Of a stretch of DNA of 64,000 nucleotides, positions 56,483 through 64,000 are shown piece by piece. Numbering within the stretch: position 1 is the stretch's first letter; the number at the start of each line of letters is the position of its first letter. The notes below the pieces were generated by a model that was not told the DNA's origin, ran no database searches, and worked only from the letters and a program-made list of their open reading frames with translations. Source of the stretch: Methylobacterium sp. Leaf125 (GTDB taxonomy: Bacteria; Pseudomonadota; Alphaproteobacteria; Rhizobiales; Beijerinckiaceae); assembly GCF_001423085.1 (NCBI RefSeq), contig NZ_LMNU01000012.1, positions 683,137 through 747,136 on the forward strand. Direction: 5' to 3'. The translations under genes and the position numbers were made by a program.

Positions 56483-57361
56483 ATGCGGATCGATCTCATG
56501 GCAGGAGCGACCACGGCGGCCGTGGCACGGAGCGTAGCGCCCGCGCCCACCATCCTGGTGTTCGATTCCGGGCTGGGTGGGCTGACGGTGCTGGAGCAGG
56601 TCCGGCGGGCCCGACCGGATGCCGCCTACGTCTACGCCGCGGACGATGCCGCCTTCCCGTATGGCCGCCTGTCCGAGCCGGTGCTGGTGGAGCGGGTGCT
56701 CGGCGTCATGGAGCGCCTGCTCGGGCTGCACGCGCCGGACCTCGTCGTGGTGGCCTGCAACACCGCCTCGACCCTGGTGCTGCCGGCCCTGCGCCAGCGC
56801 TTCGCCACGCCCTTCGTCGGCGTCGTGCCGCCGATCAAGCCGGCCGCGGAGGCGACGCGCTCGCGGGTGGTCAGCCTCCTGGCGACGCCCGGCACCGTGG
56901 CACGCGCCTACACCCACGAACTCGTCGAGACCTACGCGAGCGCCTGCGCCGTCACCCTGGTGGGCGCCCCGAACCTCGCCGGCTTCGCGGAAGCCGAGCT
57001 GGCCGGCCAGCCCGTGGACGACGCGGCCCTGGCCCGCGAAATCGCCCCCTGCTTCGTCACCCTGGAGGATGGCCGGCGGACCGACGTGGTCTGCCTCGCC
57101 TGCACCCACTACCCCCTACTCCTAGCCCGGTTCCGGGCCCTTGCCCCCTGGCCCGTGACCTGGATCGACCCGGCCCCGGCCATCGCCCGGCGGGTGACGC
57201 AGCTGATCGGGCCGAGCCCCCGCGCCCTGGGCCGGGACGATGCGCCGGTGCTCGGCGCCTTCACCAGCGGCGCCGGCCTCACGGCGCCCCTGCGCCGCTC
57301 CCTGGAGGCCCGCGGGGTCGGGCGCGTCGCGGTGGAGGCGATGCCGCTCGGCCTGCAATAG
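56483..57361 (+). CDS. murI: Glutamate racemase
   Basis: The 292-residue enzyme supplies D-glutamate for peptidoglycan. It has 'ILVFDSGLGGLTVLEQVRRA', the first catalytic Cys in VVACNTAST and the second in 'VVCLACTHYPLLL'. The ATG at 56483 (MRIDLMAGA) is 54 codons inside a longer open frame; the region before it is not homologous. It lies 208 bases upstream of rpsD, a pairing common in alphaproteobacteria. Confidence 0.93.
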   Translation: MRIDLMAGATTAAVARSVAPAPTILVFDSGLGGLTVLEQVRRARPDAAYVYAADDAAFPYGRLSEPVLVERVLGVMERLLGLHAPDLVVVACNTASTLVLPALRQRFATPFVGVVPPIKPAAEATRSRVVSLLATPGTVARAYTHELVETYASACAVTLVGAPNLAGFAEAELAGQPVDDAALAREIAPCFVTLEDGRRTDVVCLACTHYPLLLARFRALAPWPVTWIDPAPAIARRVTQLIGPSPRALGRDDAPVLGAFTSGAGLTAPLRRSLEARGVGRVAVEAMPLGLQ

Positions 57362-57568
57362 GTGATGGGCAGCCGGCTCGGCATTGACGGAGGCGGCCGC
57401 GTGCTCTAACGAGGCGCCGGTAACGGGGCTCCGACGAGGGGCCCCGATGCTTTTCAAGCGCACCCGTGGGCGGCAATGTCCGTCCTGTCGCTCCGCTCCA
57501 GGCTTCCGGGCCCGGCGGAGAGAGGAGGGCGCGTTCCTCGATAGATCTCCATTGCGAGAGGAACCGCG

Positions 57569-58186
57569 ATGTCAAAACGCATTCAGGCGAAGCACAAGCT
57601 CGATCGCCGCATGGGCCAGAACATCTGGGGCCGCCCGAAGAGCCCCGTCAATCGCCGCGAGTACGGCCCAGGCCAGCATGGCCAGCGCCGCAAGGGCAAG
57701 ATGTCCGACTTCGGCACGCAGCTGCGCGCCAAGCAGAAGCTCAAGGGCTACTACGCCAACATCACCGAGAAGCAGTTCCGCCGTTACTACGCCGAGGCGA
57801 TCCGCCTGCGCGGCGATTCCGGTGAGAACCTGATCGGTCTGCTCGAGCGCCGCCTCGACGCCGTCGTGTACCGCGCGAAGTTCGTGCCGACCCCGTTCGC
57901 GGCGCGTCAGTTCGTCAACCACGGTCACGTCAAGGTCAACGGCCAGCGCGTCAACATCGCCAGCTATCTCGTGAAGCCGGGCGACCTGATCGAGGTCAAG
58001 GATTCCTCGAAGCAGCTCGAGATCGTCGTCGTGGCCGCGCAGCTCGCCGAGCGCGACGTGCCGGACTACATCGAGGTGGATCACTCCAAGATGACGGCCC
58101 GCGTCACCCGCGTGCCGAACCTCGGCGAGGTTCCCTACCCGGTCCAGATGGAACCGAACCTCGTGATCGAGTTCTATTCGCGCTGA
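57569..58186 (+). CDS. rpsD: 30S ribosomal protein S4
   Basis: The 205-residue protein begins [20 protein letters not shown] and contains the S4 RNA-binding domain (about 95-155): '[20 protein letters not shown]' then [21 protein letters not shown]. It is the alphaproteobacterial form lacking the zinc Cys cluster. GAGAGGAACCGCG precedes the ATG. A terminator follows within 30 bases, so it is transcribed alone or with murI. Confidence 0.97.
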   Translation: MSKRIQAKHKLDRRMGQNIWGRPKSPVNRREYGPGQHGQRRKGKMSDFGTQLRAKQKLKGYYANITEKQFRRYYAEAIRLRGDSGENLIGLLERRLDAVVYRAKFVPTPFAARQFVNHGHVKVNGQRVNIASYLVKPGDLIEVKDSSKQLEIVVVAAQLAERDVPDYIEVDHSKMTARVTRVPNLGEVPYPVQMEPNLVIEFYSR

Positions 58187-58215
58187 TCCCAGCGGATCAT
58201 CGCCGACGATACGAG

Positions 58216-58244
58216 AGGGCCGCCCGCGAGGGTGGCCCTTTCTC
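58216..58244 (+). terminator. Rho-independent terminator of rpsD
   Basis: AGGGCCGCCC-GCGA-GGGTGGCCCT (one G-T wobble) is followed by TTCTC. The T-run is short and interrupted. Confidence 0.75.
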
Positions 58245-58313
58245 GTTGAAGCGCCGGTTTCGGGAACAACGGCTTCGGAGGCGAGGGTCTCGGCCGAAAC
58301 AGGTCGCGAGAGC

Positions 58314-58586
58314 TCAGCGGGGGAGGGTGCCGGCGCCCGGGGCTGCGCGGTTGAGCGACCGCAGGGCGCGGGACGCATCCCGGGCGCTCGGGGGAAGACC
58401 GCCGTCGGCGGCTCCCGGCTCATCACCCGGCGCACCCGGCACGACGCCGCGCCTGTCCCGCCCGCCGGTCTCGAAGCCGTAGCCGGCATTCACGCCGGCA
58501 TAGAAGCCGGTGAAGTCCTCGGCCGCGGCCGGAACATGCGCCGCCAGCCCGGCAAGGCCGATCAGCGCGAGGAGGGTGGTCCGCAT
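58314..58586 (-). CDS. Short exported protein beginning like an outer-membrane barrel
   Basis: The 90-residue frame has a clear signal peptide (MRTTLLALIGLAGLAAHVPA, cleavage after AAA) followed by EDFTGFYAGVNAGYGFE. This is the start of the opacity/porin-like beta-barrels ('FxGFYAGxNxGYGF'). After that first strand the sequence becomes Arg/Pro/Gly-rich without further strands. A full barrel needs about 200 residues, so this is either a remnant or a short conserved protein. GGAG is seven bases before the ATG at 58586. It lies downstream of the cold-shock gene, separated by a terminator. Confidence 0.55.
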   Translation of the reverse strand: MRTTLLALIGLAGLAAHVPAAAEDFTGFYAGVNAGYGFETGGRDRRGVVPGAPGDEPGAADGGLPPSARDASRALRSLNRAAPGAGTLPR

Positions 58587-58635
58587 CCCGATCTCCGGAG
58601 GCACTGGCGCCTCTCGCGACGTCAGCCTGAAACGC

Positions 58636-58665
58636 GAAACGGCGGCCCGGGCGGGCCGCCGTTTC
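58636..58665. terminator. Bidirectional-looking hairpin downstream of the cold-shock gene
   Basis: GAAACGGCGGCCC and GGGCCGCCGTTTC form a perfect 13-bp stem with a four-base loop. Read on the reverse strand it lies 45 bases after the cold-shock gene stop. T-tracts are short (TTTC) on both strands. Confidence 0.75.
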
Positions 58666-58710
58666 AGTCATGCCGTGAAAGGTGGCCGCAACGCGGCCAG
58701 CCCGTGTCGA

Positions 58711-59475
58711 TCAATCGTCGACGTTGATGCTCTGGGCCTCGCGGCCCTTCTGACCCTCGACGACGCCGAGGACGACCTGCTGGCCTTCGGCCAGGGAGTC
58801 GAGACCGGCGCGGGAGAGGGCCGAACGGTGCACGAACACGTCCTTGCCACCGTCGTTGACGGAGACGAAGCCGAAGCCCTTGGCCGGGTCGTACCACTTC
58901 ACCGTGCCGGTCATCTCGGTGGACGGGCCGCTGGCGAAGCGGCCGCCGCCACGATCACCGCCGCGGTCGCCGTAGCTACCGCCGCCACCGCCACCACCGT
59001 AGCCGCCGCCACCGCCGAAGCGGTCGCCGCCACCGAAGCCGCCGCTGCGGGGCGGACGCGCGTCGCGCATGGGAGCGGCCTCGGCCGTGGAGGTGTCCAC
59101 GCTGGTGACGTCGGTCACCTGCGGACCCTTCTGGCCCTGGGCGGTGTGAACCGTCAGGCGCGTGCCGGGGAGGAGGTCGGCATGGCCAGCAGCTTCAACG
59201 GCGCGGATGTGGAGGAAGGCATCGCCCGAACCGTCCGCCAGCTCGACGAAACCGAAGCCTTTCTCCTTGTTGAACCACTTGACCGTCGCATCGCGCTCCG
59301 GTCCAGAGGGCGCCGCAGCGGCGCGCGACGGACCACGGTCGAAACCGCCGCCACCGCCGAAACCACCACCGTAGCCACCGCCGCTCGGAGGAGCCTGATC
59401 CGGCCAACGCGGCTCGGCTCCACCCTCATCGAAGCCGCGCTTCTGCGGCCCCCGAAAATCACGACCACGTCCCAT
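58711..59475 (-). CDS. Double cold-shock-domain RNA-binding protein with Gly-rich linkers
   Basis: The 254-residue protein has two cold-shock domains: CSD1 about 62-127 (TVKWFNKEKGFGFVEL, FLHI) and CSD2 about 188-252 (GTVKWYDPAKGFGFVSV, FVHRSAL). Each has the RNP1-like KGFGFV and an RNP2-like F(L/V)H motif. The N-terminus (1-60) and linker (140-185) are Gly/Arg/Asp/Tyr-rich with GGYGGG and DRGGDRGG runs, like disordered eukaryotic RGG/Y-box tails. It should be an RNA chaperone; the low-complexity parts could drive self-association. A 379-base region upstream may hold a long leader. Confidence 0.93.
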   Translation of the reverse strand: MGRGRDFRGPQKRGFDEGGAEPRWPDQAPPSGGGYGGGFGGGGGFDRGPSRAAAAPSGPERDATVKWFNKEKGFGFVELADGSGDAFLHIRAVEAAGHADLLPGTRLTVHTAQGQKGPQVTDVTSVDTSTAEAAPMRDARPPRSGGFGGGDRFGGGGGYGGGGGGGSYGDRGGDRGGGRFASGPSTEMTGTVKWYDPAKGFGFVSVNDGGKDVFVHRSALSRAGLDSLAEGQQVVLGVVEGQKGREAQSINVDD

Positions 59476-59854
59476 AGAAAGCTCGCAAAAACCGTCCGCC
59501 GACCATCAGTTTCGATAACCGCGTGCGCGCCATCCCAGACAGCCCACGCTCCGCTCTATCATTACTCCCAGCAGCGGTGACCAAGAATAACGCCTTAGTC
59601 CTGACTGAAAGCCGCCTTGATCGCAAGATGCTTCTGCCCCGGTTGGCGAGAGTTCCGTAACTTTCCTGCGGCAAAATGCGTAGCTTTTTAGCGCACCCCC
59701 GCGCCGCTCCCGGCCCGTGCCCGCCGCTGAGGCAATTCTCGCGACCGCCGATCGAATCGATTTGCTGGCCGATGTTAGCAAAGCGCAAAGTCCCGAACGG
59801 TAGGCTACCGGCGGGGCATGTCCGCCCCGAGCCGCCGGGCCCGATGCCGCATCC
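59476..59854. other. Divergent intergenic region between the cold-shock and receiver genes
   Basis: These 379 bases contain no supported gene. The left third is AT-richer (59480-59620) and is the likely cold-shock promoter/leader on the reverse strand. No cspA thermosensor structure could be recognised by eye. The right part (59690-59850) is GC-rich and should contain the receiver-gene promoter. Confidence 0.4.
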
Positions 59855-60325
59855 ATGATCGCGACCCCGAGTTTTCCGGACCTCTCGGCACTGGTGGTCG
59901 ACGAGAGTCTCTACATCCGCCGCATCGTCCGCGACATGCTGATGCGCGTCGGGATCAAGCGGGTGCTGGAGGCGCCGGACGGGGCCGAGGCCCTCGGCGT
60001 CCTGGCGGAGAGCAAGCCGGACCTCACCATCATCGACTGGGATCTGGCGATCCTCTCGGGCGAGGAGTTCATCCGCCTGGCGCGCACGCCCACCACCTCG
60101 CCGTCCCCCACCGTCCCGATCATCCTGATGCTGGCCCAGCCCCGGCGCAACGTGGTCGACCGGGCGATCTCGCTCGGGGTCAACGAGATCATCGCCAAGC
60201 CGTTCTCGCCCAAGACCTTGTGGTCGCGCCTCGACGAGGTGATCAACCGGCCGCGCCCGTTCTCGCAGGTGAAGAGCCTCCTCCGGCCGGTGCCGCGCAT
60301 GGCGGCGGCCAGCAAGCTCGGGTGA
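59855..60325 (+). CDS. Stand-alone response-regulator receiver protein
   Basis: The 156-residue protein is a CheY-like receiver with acidic pocket VVDES (Asp16, Glu17), phosphoacceptor Asp61 (IIDWDL) and Lys115 (AKPFSPKT). The usual switch Thr/Ser after beta-4 is replaced: the strand reads PIILMLAQP, so Leu occupies that place. There is no output domain; the tail of about 30 residues is basic (RPRPFSQVKSLLRPVPRM). It could be a partner for an orphan kinase, but no kinase is adjacent. Confidence 0.85.
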   Translation: MIATPSFPDLSALVVDESLYIRRIVRDMLMRVGIKRVLEAPDGAEALGVLAESKPDLTIIDWDLAILSGEEFIRLARTPTTSPSPTVPIILMLAQPRRNVVDRAISLGVNEIIAKPFSPKTLWSRLDEVINRPRPFSQVKSLLRPVPRMAAASKLG

Positions 60326-60511
60326 GCGTCCGCGCGGAAAGCCCGCTCGGGTGAGGCCCGGCCTGCTTCGTTCGAGCGGCTGAATTCATCCCGGATGCGG
60401 TCGTCCGGGCGATCGAGGCTTTGCAGTTTGCCGGGGAGACCTGTAGCGTCTCACGGGACTGTTGGTCCGGCTCTCCGCCGAGGGCCATGATCGAGGATTT
60501 CGGCTCAGCCG

Positions 60512-61612
60512 ATGAGGGACGAGAGCGCCGCGACCATGCCGGCCCGCCCGAGCGGCGGGAAGACGCCGCTAGCGGCACCGGTGGCGCGCGCCGATACGCC
60601 GGCTTCGGCCAGCCGTCCGGGCCGGCGCAGCGCCTATGCGGCCCTCGACCTCGGCACCAACAATTGCCGCCTCCTCGTGGCCGAGCCGGCCTCGCACGGC
60701 TTCCGGGTGATCGACGCCTTCTCGCGGATCGTCCGTCTCGGCGAGGGGCTCGGCAACGCGGACCGGCTCAGCGAGCCCGCGATCGAGCGGACCCTCGAGG
60801 CCCTTCGGGTCTGCAAGGCCAAGATGCAGGCCCGCGGCGTGGTGCGGGCGAAGATCATCGCCACCGAGGCCTGCCGCCTCGCGGTGAACGGCGCCGCGTT
60901 CGTCGAGCGGGTGCGCAACGAGGTCGGGCTCGACCTCGAGATCGTCGACCGGCAGACCGAGGCCTACCTGGCGGTGACGGGCTGCGCCGCCCTGGCCGAC
61001 CCCTATTCCGAGTCGGTGGTGATCTTCGACATCGGCGGCGGCTCCACCGAGATCGCCTGGCTCGACGGCGCGGCGACGAACCCCTCGGCCGATCCGACCC
61101 TGCGCATCCGCGCCTGGGATTCCCTGCCCGTGGGCGTCGTGACCCTGGCCGAGCGCCACGGCGGCTCCGACGTCACCCGCCTGACCTTCGAGGGCATGGT
61201 CGAGGAGGTAGCCGATCTCCTGGCGCGCTTCGCCATTCGGGCCGCGCCCGCCGCGAATGCCCGGCACTTCCACCTGCTCGGCACCTCCGGTACGGTAACG
61301 ACGCTGGCGGCGATGCACCTGCGTCTCGCCCGCTACGAGCGCCGGCGGGTCGACGGTCTCTGGATGAGCGACGCCGATGTGGGCGAGGCGATCGACGACC
61401 TCCTCGACACGCGGCTCGAACAGCGCGCGGACAATCCCTGCATCGGGCGGGACCGGGCGGACCTGGTCCTGGCGGGCTGCGCCATCCTGGAGGCGATCCG
61501 CCGGGCGTTTCCGTCGGACCGCCTGCGCATCGCCGATCGCGGCCTGCGCGAGGGCCTCTTGATGAACATGATGCGTGAGGACGGCGTCTGGCGCCGTGGG
61601 AGCTACCGGTGA
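60512..61612 (+). CDS. Ppx/GppA family exopolyphosphatase
   Basis: The 366-residue ASKHA-fold enzyme has '[20 protein letters not shown]' (phosphate-1), '[18 protein letters not shown]' and the second phosphate loop in '[18 protein letters not shown]', with '[20 protein letters not shown]'. It hydrolyses polyphosphate and/or pppGpp. The first 38 residues are polar and disordered. The stop overlaps the rlmE start (GTGA), giving the ppx-rlmE pair common in alphaproteobacteria. Confidence 0.92.
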   Translation: MRDESAATMPARPSGGKTPLAAPVARADTPASASRPGRRSAYAALDLGTNNCRLLVAEPASHGFRVIDAFSRIVRLGEGLGNADRLSEPAIERTLEALRVCKAKMQARGVVRAKIIATEACRLAVNGAAFVERVRNEVGLDLEIVDRQTEAYLAVTGCAALADPYSESVVIFDIGGGSTEIAWLDGAATNPSADPTLRIRAWDSLPVGVVTLAERHGGSDVTRLTFEGMVEEVADLLARFAIRAAPAANARHFHLLGTSGTVTTLAAMHLRLARYERRRVDGLWMSDADVGEAIDDLLDTRLEQRADNPCIGRDRADLVLAGCAILEAIRRAFPSDRLRIADRGLREGLLMNMMREDGVWRRGSYR

Positions 61613-62325
61613 GTGACAGGCGTGGTGCCGGCGCGGGTCTGCGCGGCGAACTCAAGCAGCGGGTGAAGACGGGGCGGGGCCGGACCGCCTCGCAGAAGCG
61701 CTGGCTGGAGCGCCAGCTCAACGATCCCTACGTGGCCCGGGCCAAGCGCGAGGGCTATCGCTCGCGCGCAGCCTTCAAGCTCATCGAGATCGACGAGCGC
61801 TTCAAGCTCCTGAAGCCCGGTCAGCGCATCGTCGACCTCGGCGCGGCCCCCGGCGGCTGGTCGCAGGTGGCGGCCAAGATCGTGGGGGCCAGCGGCAAGA
61901 TCGTCGGGATCGACCTGCTCGAGATCGAGCCGATGGTCGGGGTCGACTTCATCACCCTCGACTTCCTCGCTCCCGAGGCGCCGACGCTGCTCACCGACCT
62001 CCTCGGGGGGCCGGCCGACCTCGTGCTCTCCGACATGGCCGCCAACACCACCGGCCACAAGCAGACCGACCACTTGCGGATCATCGGCCTCGCCGAGACC
62101 GCGGCCGAATTCGCCCGTGAGATCCTGGCGCCCGGCGGGTCCTACCTTGCCAAGGTGTTCCAGGGCGGCACCGAAGGGACGCTGCTCGCCGACCTGAAGC
62201 GGGACTTCGCCAGCGTGCGCCACGTGAAGCCGAATGCGAGCCGGGCCGATTCGAGCGAACTCTACGTCTTGGCGACGGGCTACCGCGGCCCGACCGGCGC
62301 GGTGGTCGAATCGCAGGACGACTGA
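61609..62325 (+). CDS. rlmE: 23S rRNA (uridine-2'-O-)-methyltransferase RlmE (FtsJ)
   Basis: The 238-residue enzyme methylates U2552 of 23S rRNA. It has '[20 protein letters not shown]' (catalytic Lys), the SAM motif '[19 protein letters not shown]', '[20 protein letters not shown]' (catalytic Asp), the second Lys in '[12 protein letters not shown]', and the final Glu in '[15 protein letters not shown]'. The N-terminus is 40 residues longer than in E. coli. The GTG at 61609 overlaps the ppx stop by four bases. Confidence 0.95.
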   Translation: MSDRRGAGAGLRGELKQRVKTGRGRTASQKRWLERQLNDPYVARAKREGYRSRAAFKLIEIDERFKLLKPGQRIVDLGAAPGGWSQVAAKIVGASGKIVGIDLLEIEPMVGVDFITLDFLAPEAPTLLTDLLGGPADLVLSDMAANTTGHKQTDHLRIIGLAETAAEFAREILAPGGSYLAKVFQGGTEGTLLADLKRDFASVRHVKPNASRADSSELYVLATGYRGPTGAVVESQDD

Positions 62326-62361
62326 GCCGGACCGATCCCGGCCATGGAAGCGTGACCATAA

Positions 62362-62405
62362 TGCACTGCGTGCAATGCAGCATGCAGACTCACGCAGAGC
62401 TCTGC
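62362..62405. promoter_or_regulatory. Cluster of TGCA-type palindromes
   Basis: TGCAC-TGC-GTGCA (62362-62374) is a perfect inverted repeat, followed by overlapping TGCA/GCAG dyads and the perfect 12-bp palindrome GCAGAGCTCTGC (62394-62405). The cluster lies between rlmE and the FMN dehydrogenase, about 200 bases before the latter. It has no T-tract, so it is more likely a protein-binding region than a terminator. Confidence 0.5.
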
Positions 62406-62471
62406 ATTTCCGACGACTTCCGCCTCAAAAACTTATGCGATGCGTAACCATTAAAATTTCGATTTTTGCAT

Positions 62472-62539
62472 TATAATTGGTGCCTTTCCGGAGCCTGTAG
62501 AGAATTATAGGCCCAGGCCGCATTGTTGCGCACTGCAAC
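62472..62539 (+). promoter_or_regulatory. Candidate promoter and inverted repeat upstream of the FMN dehydrogenase
   Basis: A perfect TATAAT lies at 62472-62477 in an AT-rich patch; the -35 position has only a weak match. Downstream, GTTGC-GCACT-GCAAC (62525-62539) is a perfect inverted repeat within the predicted leader, about 57 bases before the ATG, a position suited to repression. It shares the TTGC...GCAA half-sites with the palindrome upstream of the phasin gene. Confidence 0.5.
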
Positions 62540-62596
62540 ATCCCTGGTGCAGGACGGCGGCTTCGCGAGATCGCCGAGAGCCTTTTTAAGTTCGAG

Positions 62597-63883
62597 ATGT
62601 TTCAACCTCAGCCCGGTTCTGAGACTGAAAAACTGTTCCACCGTCGCAAGTTCCTGGAATTCCTGTCGGCCAGCCCGGTGGTGGCGCCGTCGATGGTCAC
62701 CGCCCTCGCGGGCCTGTCGGCCCTCGGCACCGACGCCGCCATGGCGCAGAGCTACGACGTCCTGCGCCAGTCCCCCGGCAATGTCGGCGAGATCATCGAT
62801 TCGCCGAGCCAGGCCCTCAACGTCTTCGATTTCGAGCCCGCCGCGAAGAAGGCTTTGCCCCCAGCCCATTACGGCTACCTGGCAAGCGGCGTCGACGGTG
62901 ACGAGACCCTGAAGGCGAACCGCGAGGGCTTCGAGAAGATCCGCATCCGCGCCCGCCGCCTGATCGACGTGCGCAAGATCGACACCACCGTGAAGATCTT
63001 CGGCGAGACCTGGGCGAGCCCGATCGTCCTGGCTCCGGTGAGCAGCCAGGCCGCCTTCCATCCCGAGGCCGAGTCGGCGGTGGCCCGCGGCGCCAAGGTC
63101 AAGGGTCACCAGATGATCCTGTCGACCGTGGGCAGCACCGCGATCGAGGACGTGATCAAGGAGCGCGGCGCGCCGGTCTGGTACATGCTCTACCCGACCG
63201 ACGACTGGACCGTGACCGAGGCCCTGGTGAAGCGGGCCGAGAAGGCCGGCGCCCCCGCCATCGTGCTCACGGTCGATCGCCAGGGCGGCCGCAACACCGA
63301 GACGCTGTTCCGGGAGCGTCGCCTCGACACCCGCACCTGCTCGGATTGCCATACGCCGGGCTTCAAGAACGAGGTCAGCCGCAAGCCGATGTTCGACGAC
63401 ATCGACGTGTCGAAGGTGACGAACCTCTACGGCACGGGCATGACCTGGGACTACGTGAAGCGCCTGCGCGGCATCGTGAAGGGCAAGCTCGTCCTCAAGG
63501 GTATCGTCACCCACGAGGACGCCAAGAAGGCCCTCGATTACGGCGTCGACGCCCTGATCGTGTCGAACCATGGCGGCCGCGCCGAGGAGAGCCTCGAGGC
63601 GACGATCGATGCGCTTCCCGAGGTGGTCCAGGCGGTCAACGGCAAGGTGCCCGTCCTCATCGACGGCGGCTTCCGCCGCGGCACCGACGTGATCAAGGCC
63701 CTGGCGCTGGGCGCCAACGCGGTCTGCATCGGCCGCCCCTACGTCTGGGGTCTGGCCGCCTTCGGCGAGCCCGGCGTCACGGCGGTCCTGGCGATCATGC
63801 AGCGCGAGTTCGAGACGATCATGCGCCAGGTCGGCGCGACGAAGCTCTCCGAGATCACCGCCGCCAGCGTCAGCCGCGCCTGA
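62597..63883 (+). CDS. Exported FMN-dependent alpha-hydroxy-acid dehydrogenase carrying a CXXCH motif
   Basis: The 428-residue enzyme should oxidise an L-2-hydroxy acid such as lactate. It has an N-terminal export signal of Tat-like type (HRRKFLEFL then a hydrophobic run, cleavage near AMAQS at about 50), 'HYGYLASGVDGDETL', Lys301 (VLKGIV), the catalytic base His325 and Arg328 in SNHGGR, and the FMN phosphate site LIDGGFRRGTDVIKAL with GRPYVWGLA. All core residues are present. In loop 4, residues 248-252 read CSDCH, a haem c attachment motif, followed by TPGFKNEVSRKPMF. A periplasmic flavocytochrome that passes electrons to cytochrome c is possible. No good ribosome site precedes the ATG (weak GAG). 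Confidence 0.88.
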   Translation: MFQPQPGSETEKLFHRRKFLEFLSASPVVAPSMVTALAGLSALGTDAAMAQSYDVLRQSPGNVGEIIDSPSQALNVFDFEPAAKKALPPAHYGYLASGVDGDETLKANREGFEKIRIRARRLIDVRKIDTTVKIFGETWASPIVLAPVSSQAAFHPEAESAVARGAKVKGHQMILSTVGSTAIEDVIKERGAPVWYMLYPTDDWTVTEALVKRAEKAGAPAIVLTVDRQGGRNTETLFRERRLDTRTCSDCHTPGFKNEVSRKPMFDDIDVSKVTNLYGTGMTWDYVKRLRGIVKGKLVLKGIVTHEDAKKALDYGVDALIVSNHGGRAEESLEATIDALPEVVQAVNGKVPVLIDGGFRRGTDVIKALALGANAVCIGRPYVWGLAAFGEPGVTAVLAIMQREFETIMRQVGATKLSEITAASVSRA

Positions 63884-64000
63884 GATCGTCACCGGGCGGC
63901 GAAGCCCATTCGCCGTCCTCTCCGGATCGCTTCTCGGGCAGAACCGCCCGGGGCGCGATCTGCGGTTCAGGGCCCGGCCGGCAGACCGGCAGGACAGGTT

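Overview
The window is uniformly GC-rich chromosomal DNA with no insertion sequence, integrase, prophage or CRISPR array that I can see. Gene content points to an alphaproteobacterium of the Hyphomicrobiales, most likely Methylobacterium or a close relative. The evidence is a phasin, a CstA/YbdD pair, an HWE-type histidine kinase, an EgtB/EgtD pair, a clpS-clpA pair, a rpsD-murI neighbourhood, and a short CCUCCC-containing sRNA of the kind known from Rhizobiales. The genus is inferred from memory of family resemblance, not from a search.

Layout. 1-7 kb: a cut-off catalase-like gene, an uncharacterised gene with a tandem-repeat tail, a ModE-type regulator beside a FecCD-type ABC importer (probably molybdate or tungstate), an HU/IHF-like protein and a LysR regulator. 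7.3-12 kb (accessory in character): a MarR / ABM-domain / FAD-monooxygenase operon, then a cobalt-type nitrile hydratase operon (alpha, beta, activator). 12-17.3 kb: a three-gene TRAP importer and NhaA. 17.8-24.3 kb: tRNA-Ser(GCU), an AMP-forming acyl-CoA ligase, a soluble chemoreceptor, and an HWE histidine kinase overlapping a SelW-like redox protein. 24.5-37.7 kb: LemA and two TPM-domain proteins, CstA/YbdD, a DUF898 membrane protein with an M48 peptidase, an RND pump with its adaptor, and an MFS carrier. 37.8-44.7 kb: rpmG, glutathione reductase, an SGNH hydrolase / lytic transglycosylase / galE operon, galU and the sRNA. 45-56 kb: envelope proteases, a D,D-carboxypeptidase, a phasin, ClpS/ClpA and the ergothioneine genes. 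56.5-64 kb: murI, rpsD, a double cold-shock protein, a single-domain receiver, Ppx/GppA, RlmE and an exported FMN alpha-hydroxy-acid dehydrogenase.

How genes work together. Many genes are translationally coupled by ATGA or GTGA overlaps: the ABC importer, nthA-nthB-activator, kinase-SelW, galE-mltB, and ppx-rlmE. The importer and ModE-like regulator suggest Mo/W homeostasis close to a LysR of the type found beside formate dehydrogenase genes. The DctP subunit resembles alpha-keto acid/lactate binders.

The most unusual signals are: a CXXCH haem-attachment motif inside an exported FMN hydroxy-acid dehydrogenase (62.6-63.9 kb); a complete sRNA unit with promoter, three hairpins and terminator (44.60-44.73 kb); a SGNH hydrolase whose catalytic Ser position is Thr; a His-rich N-terminus on the Co-type nitrile hydratase alpha subunit; and inverted repeats upstream of the phasin and of the FMN dehydrogenase that share a TTGC-to-GCAA architecture.
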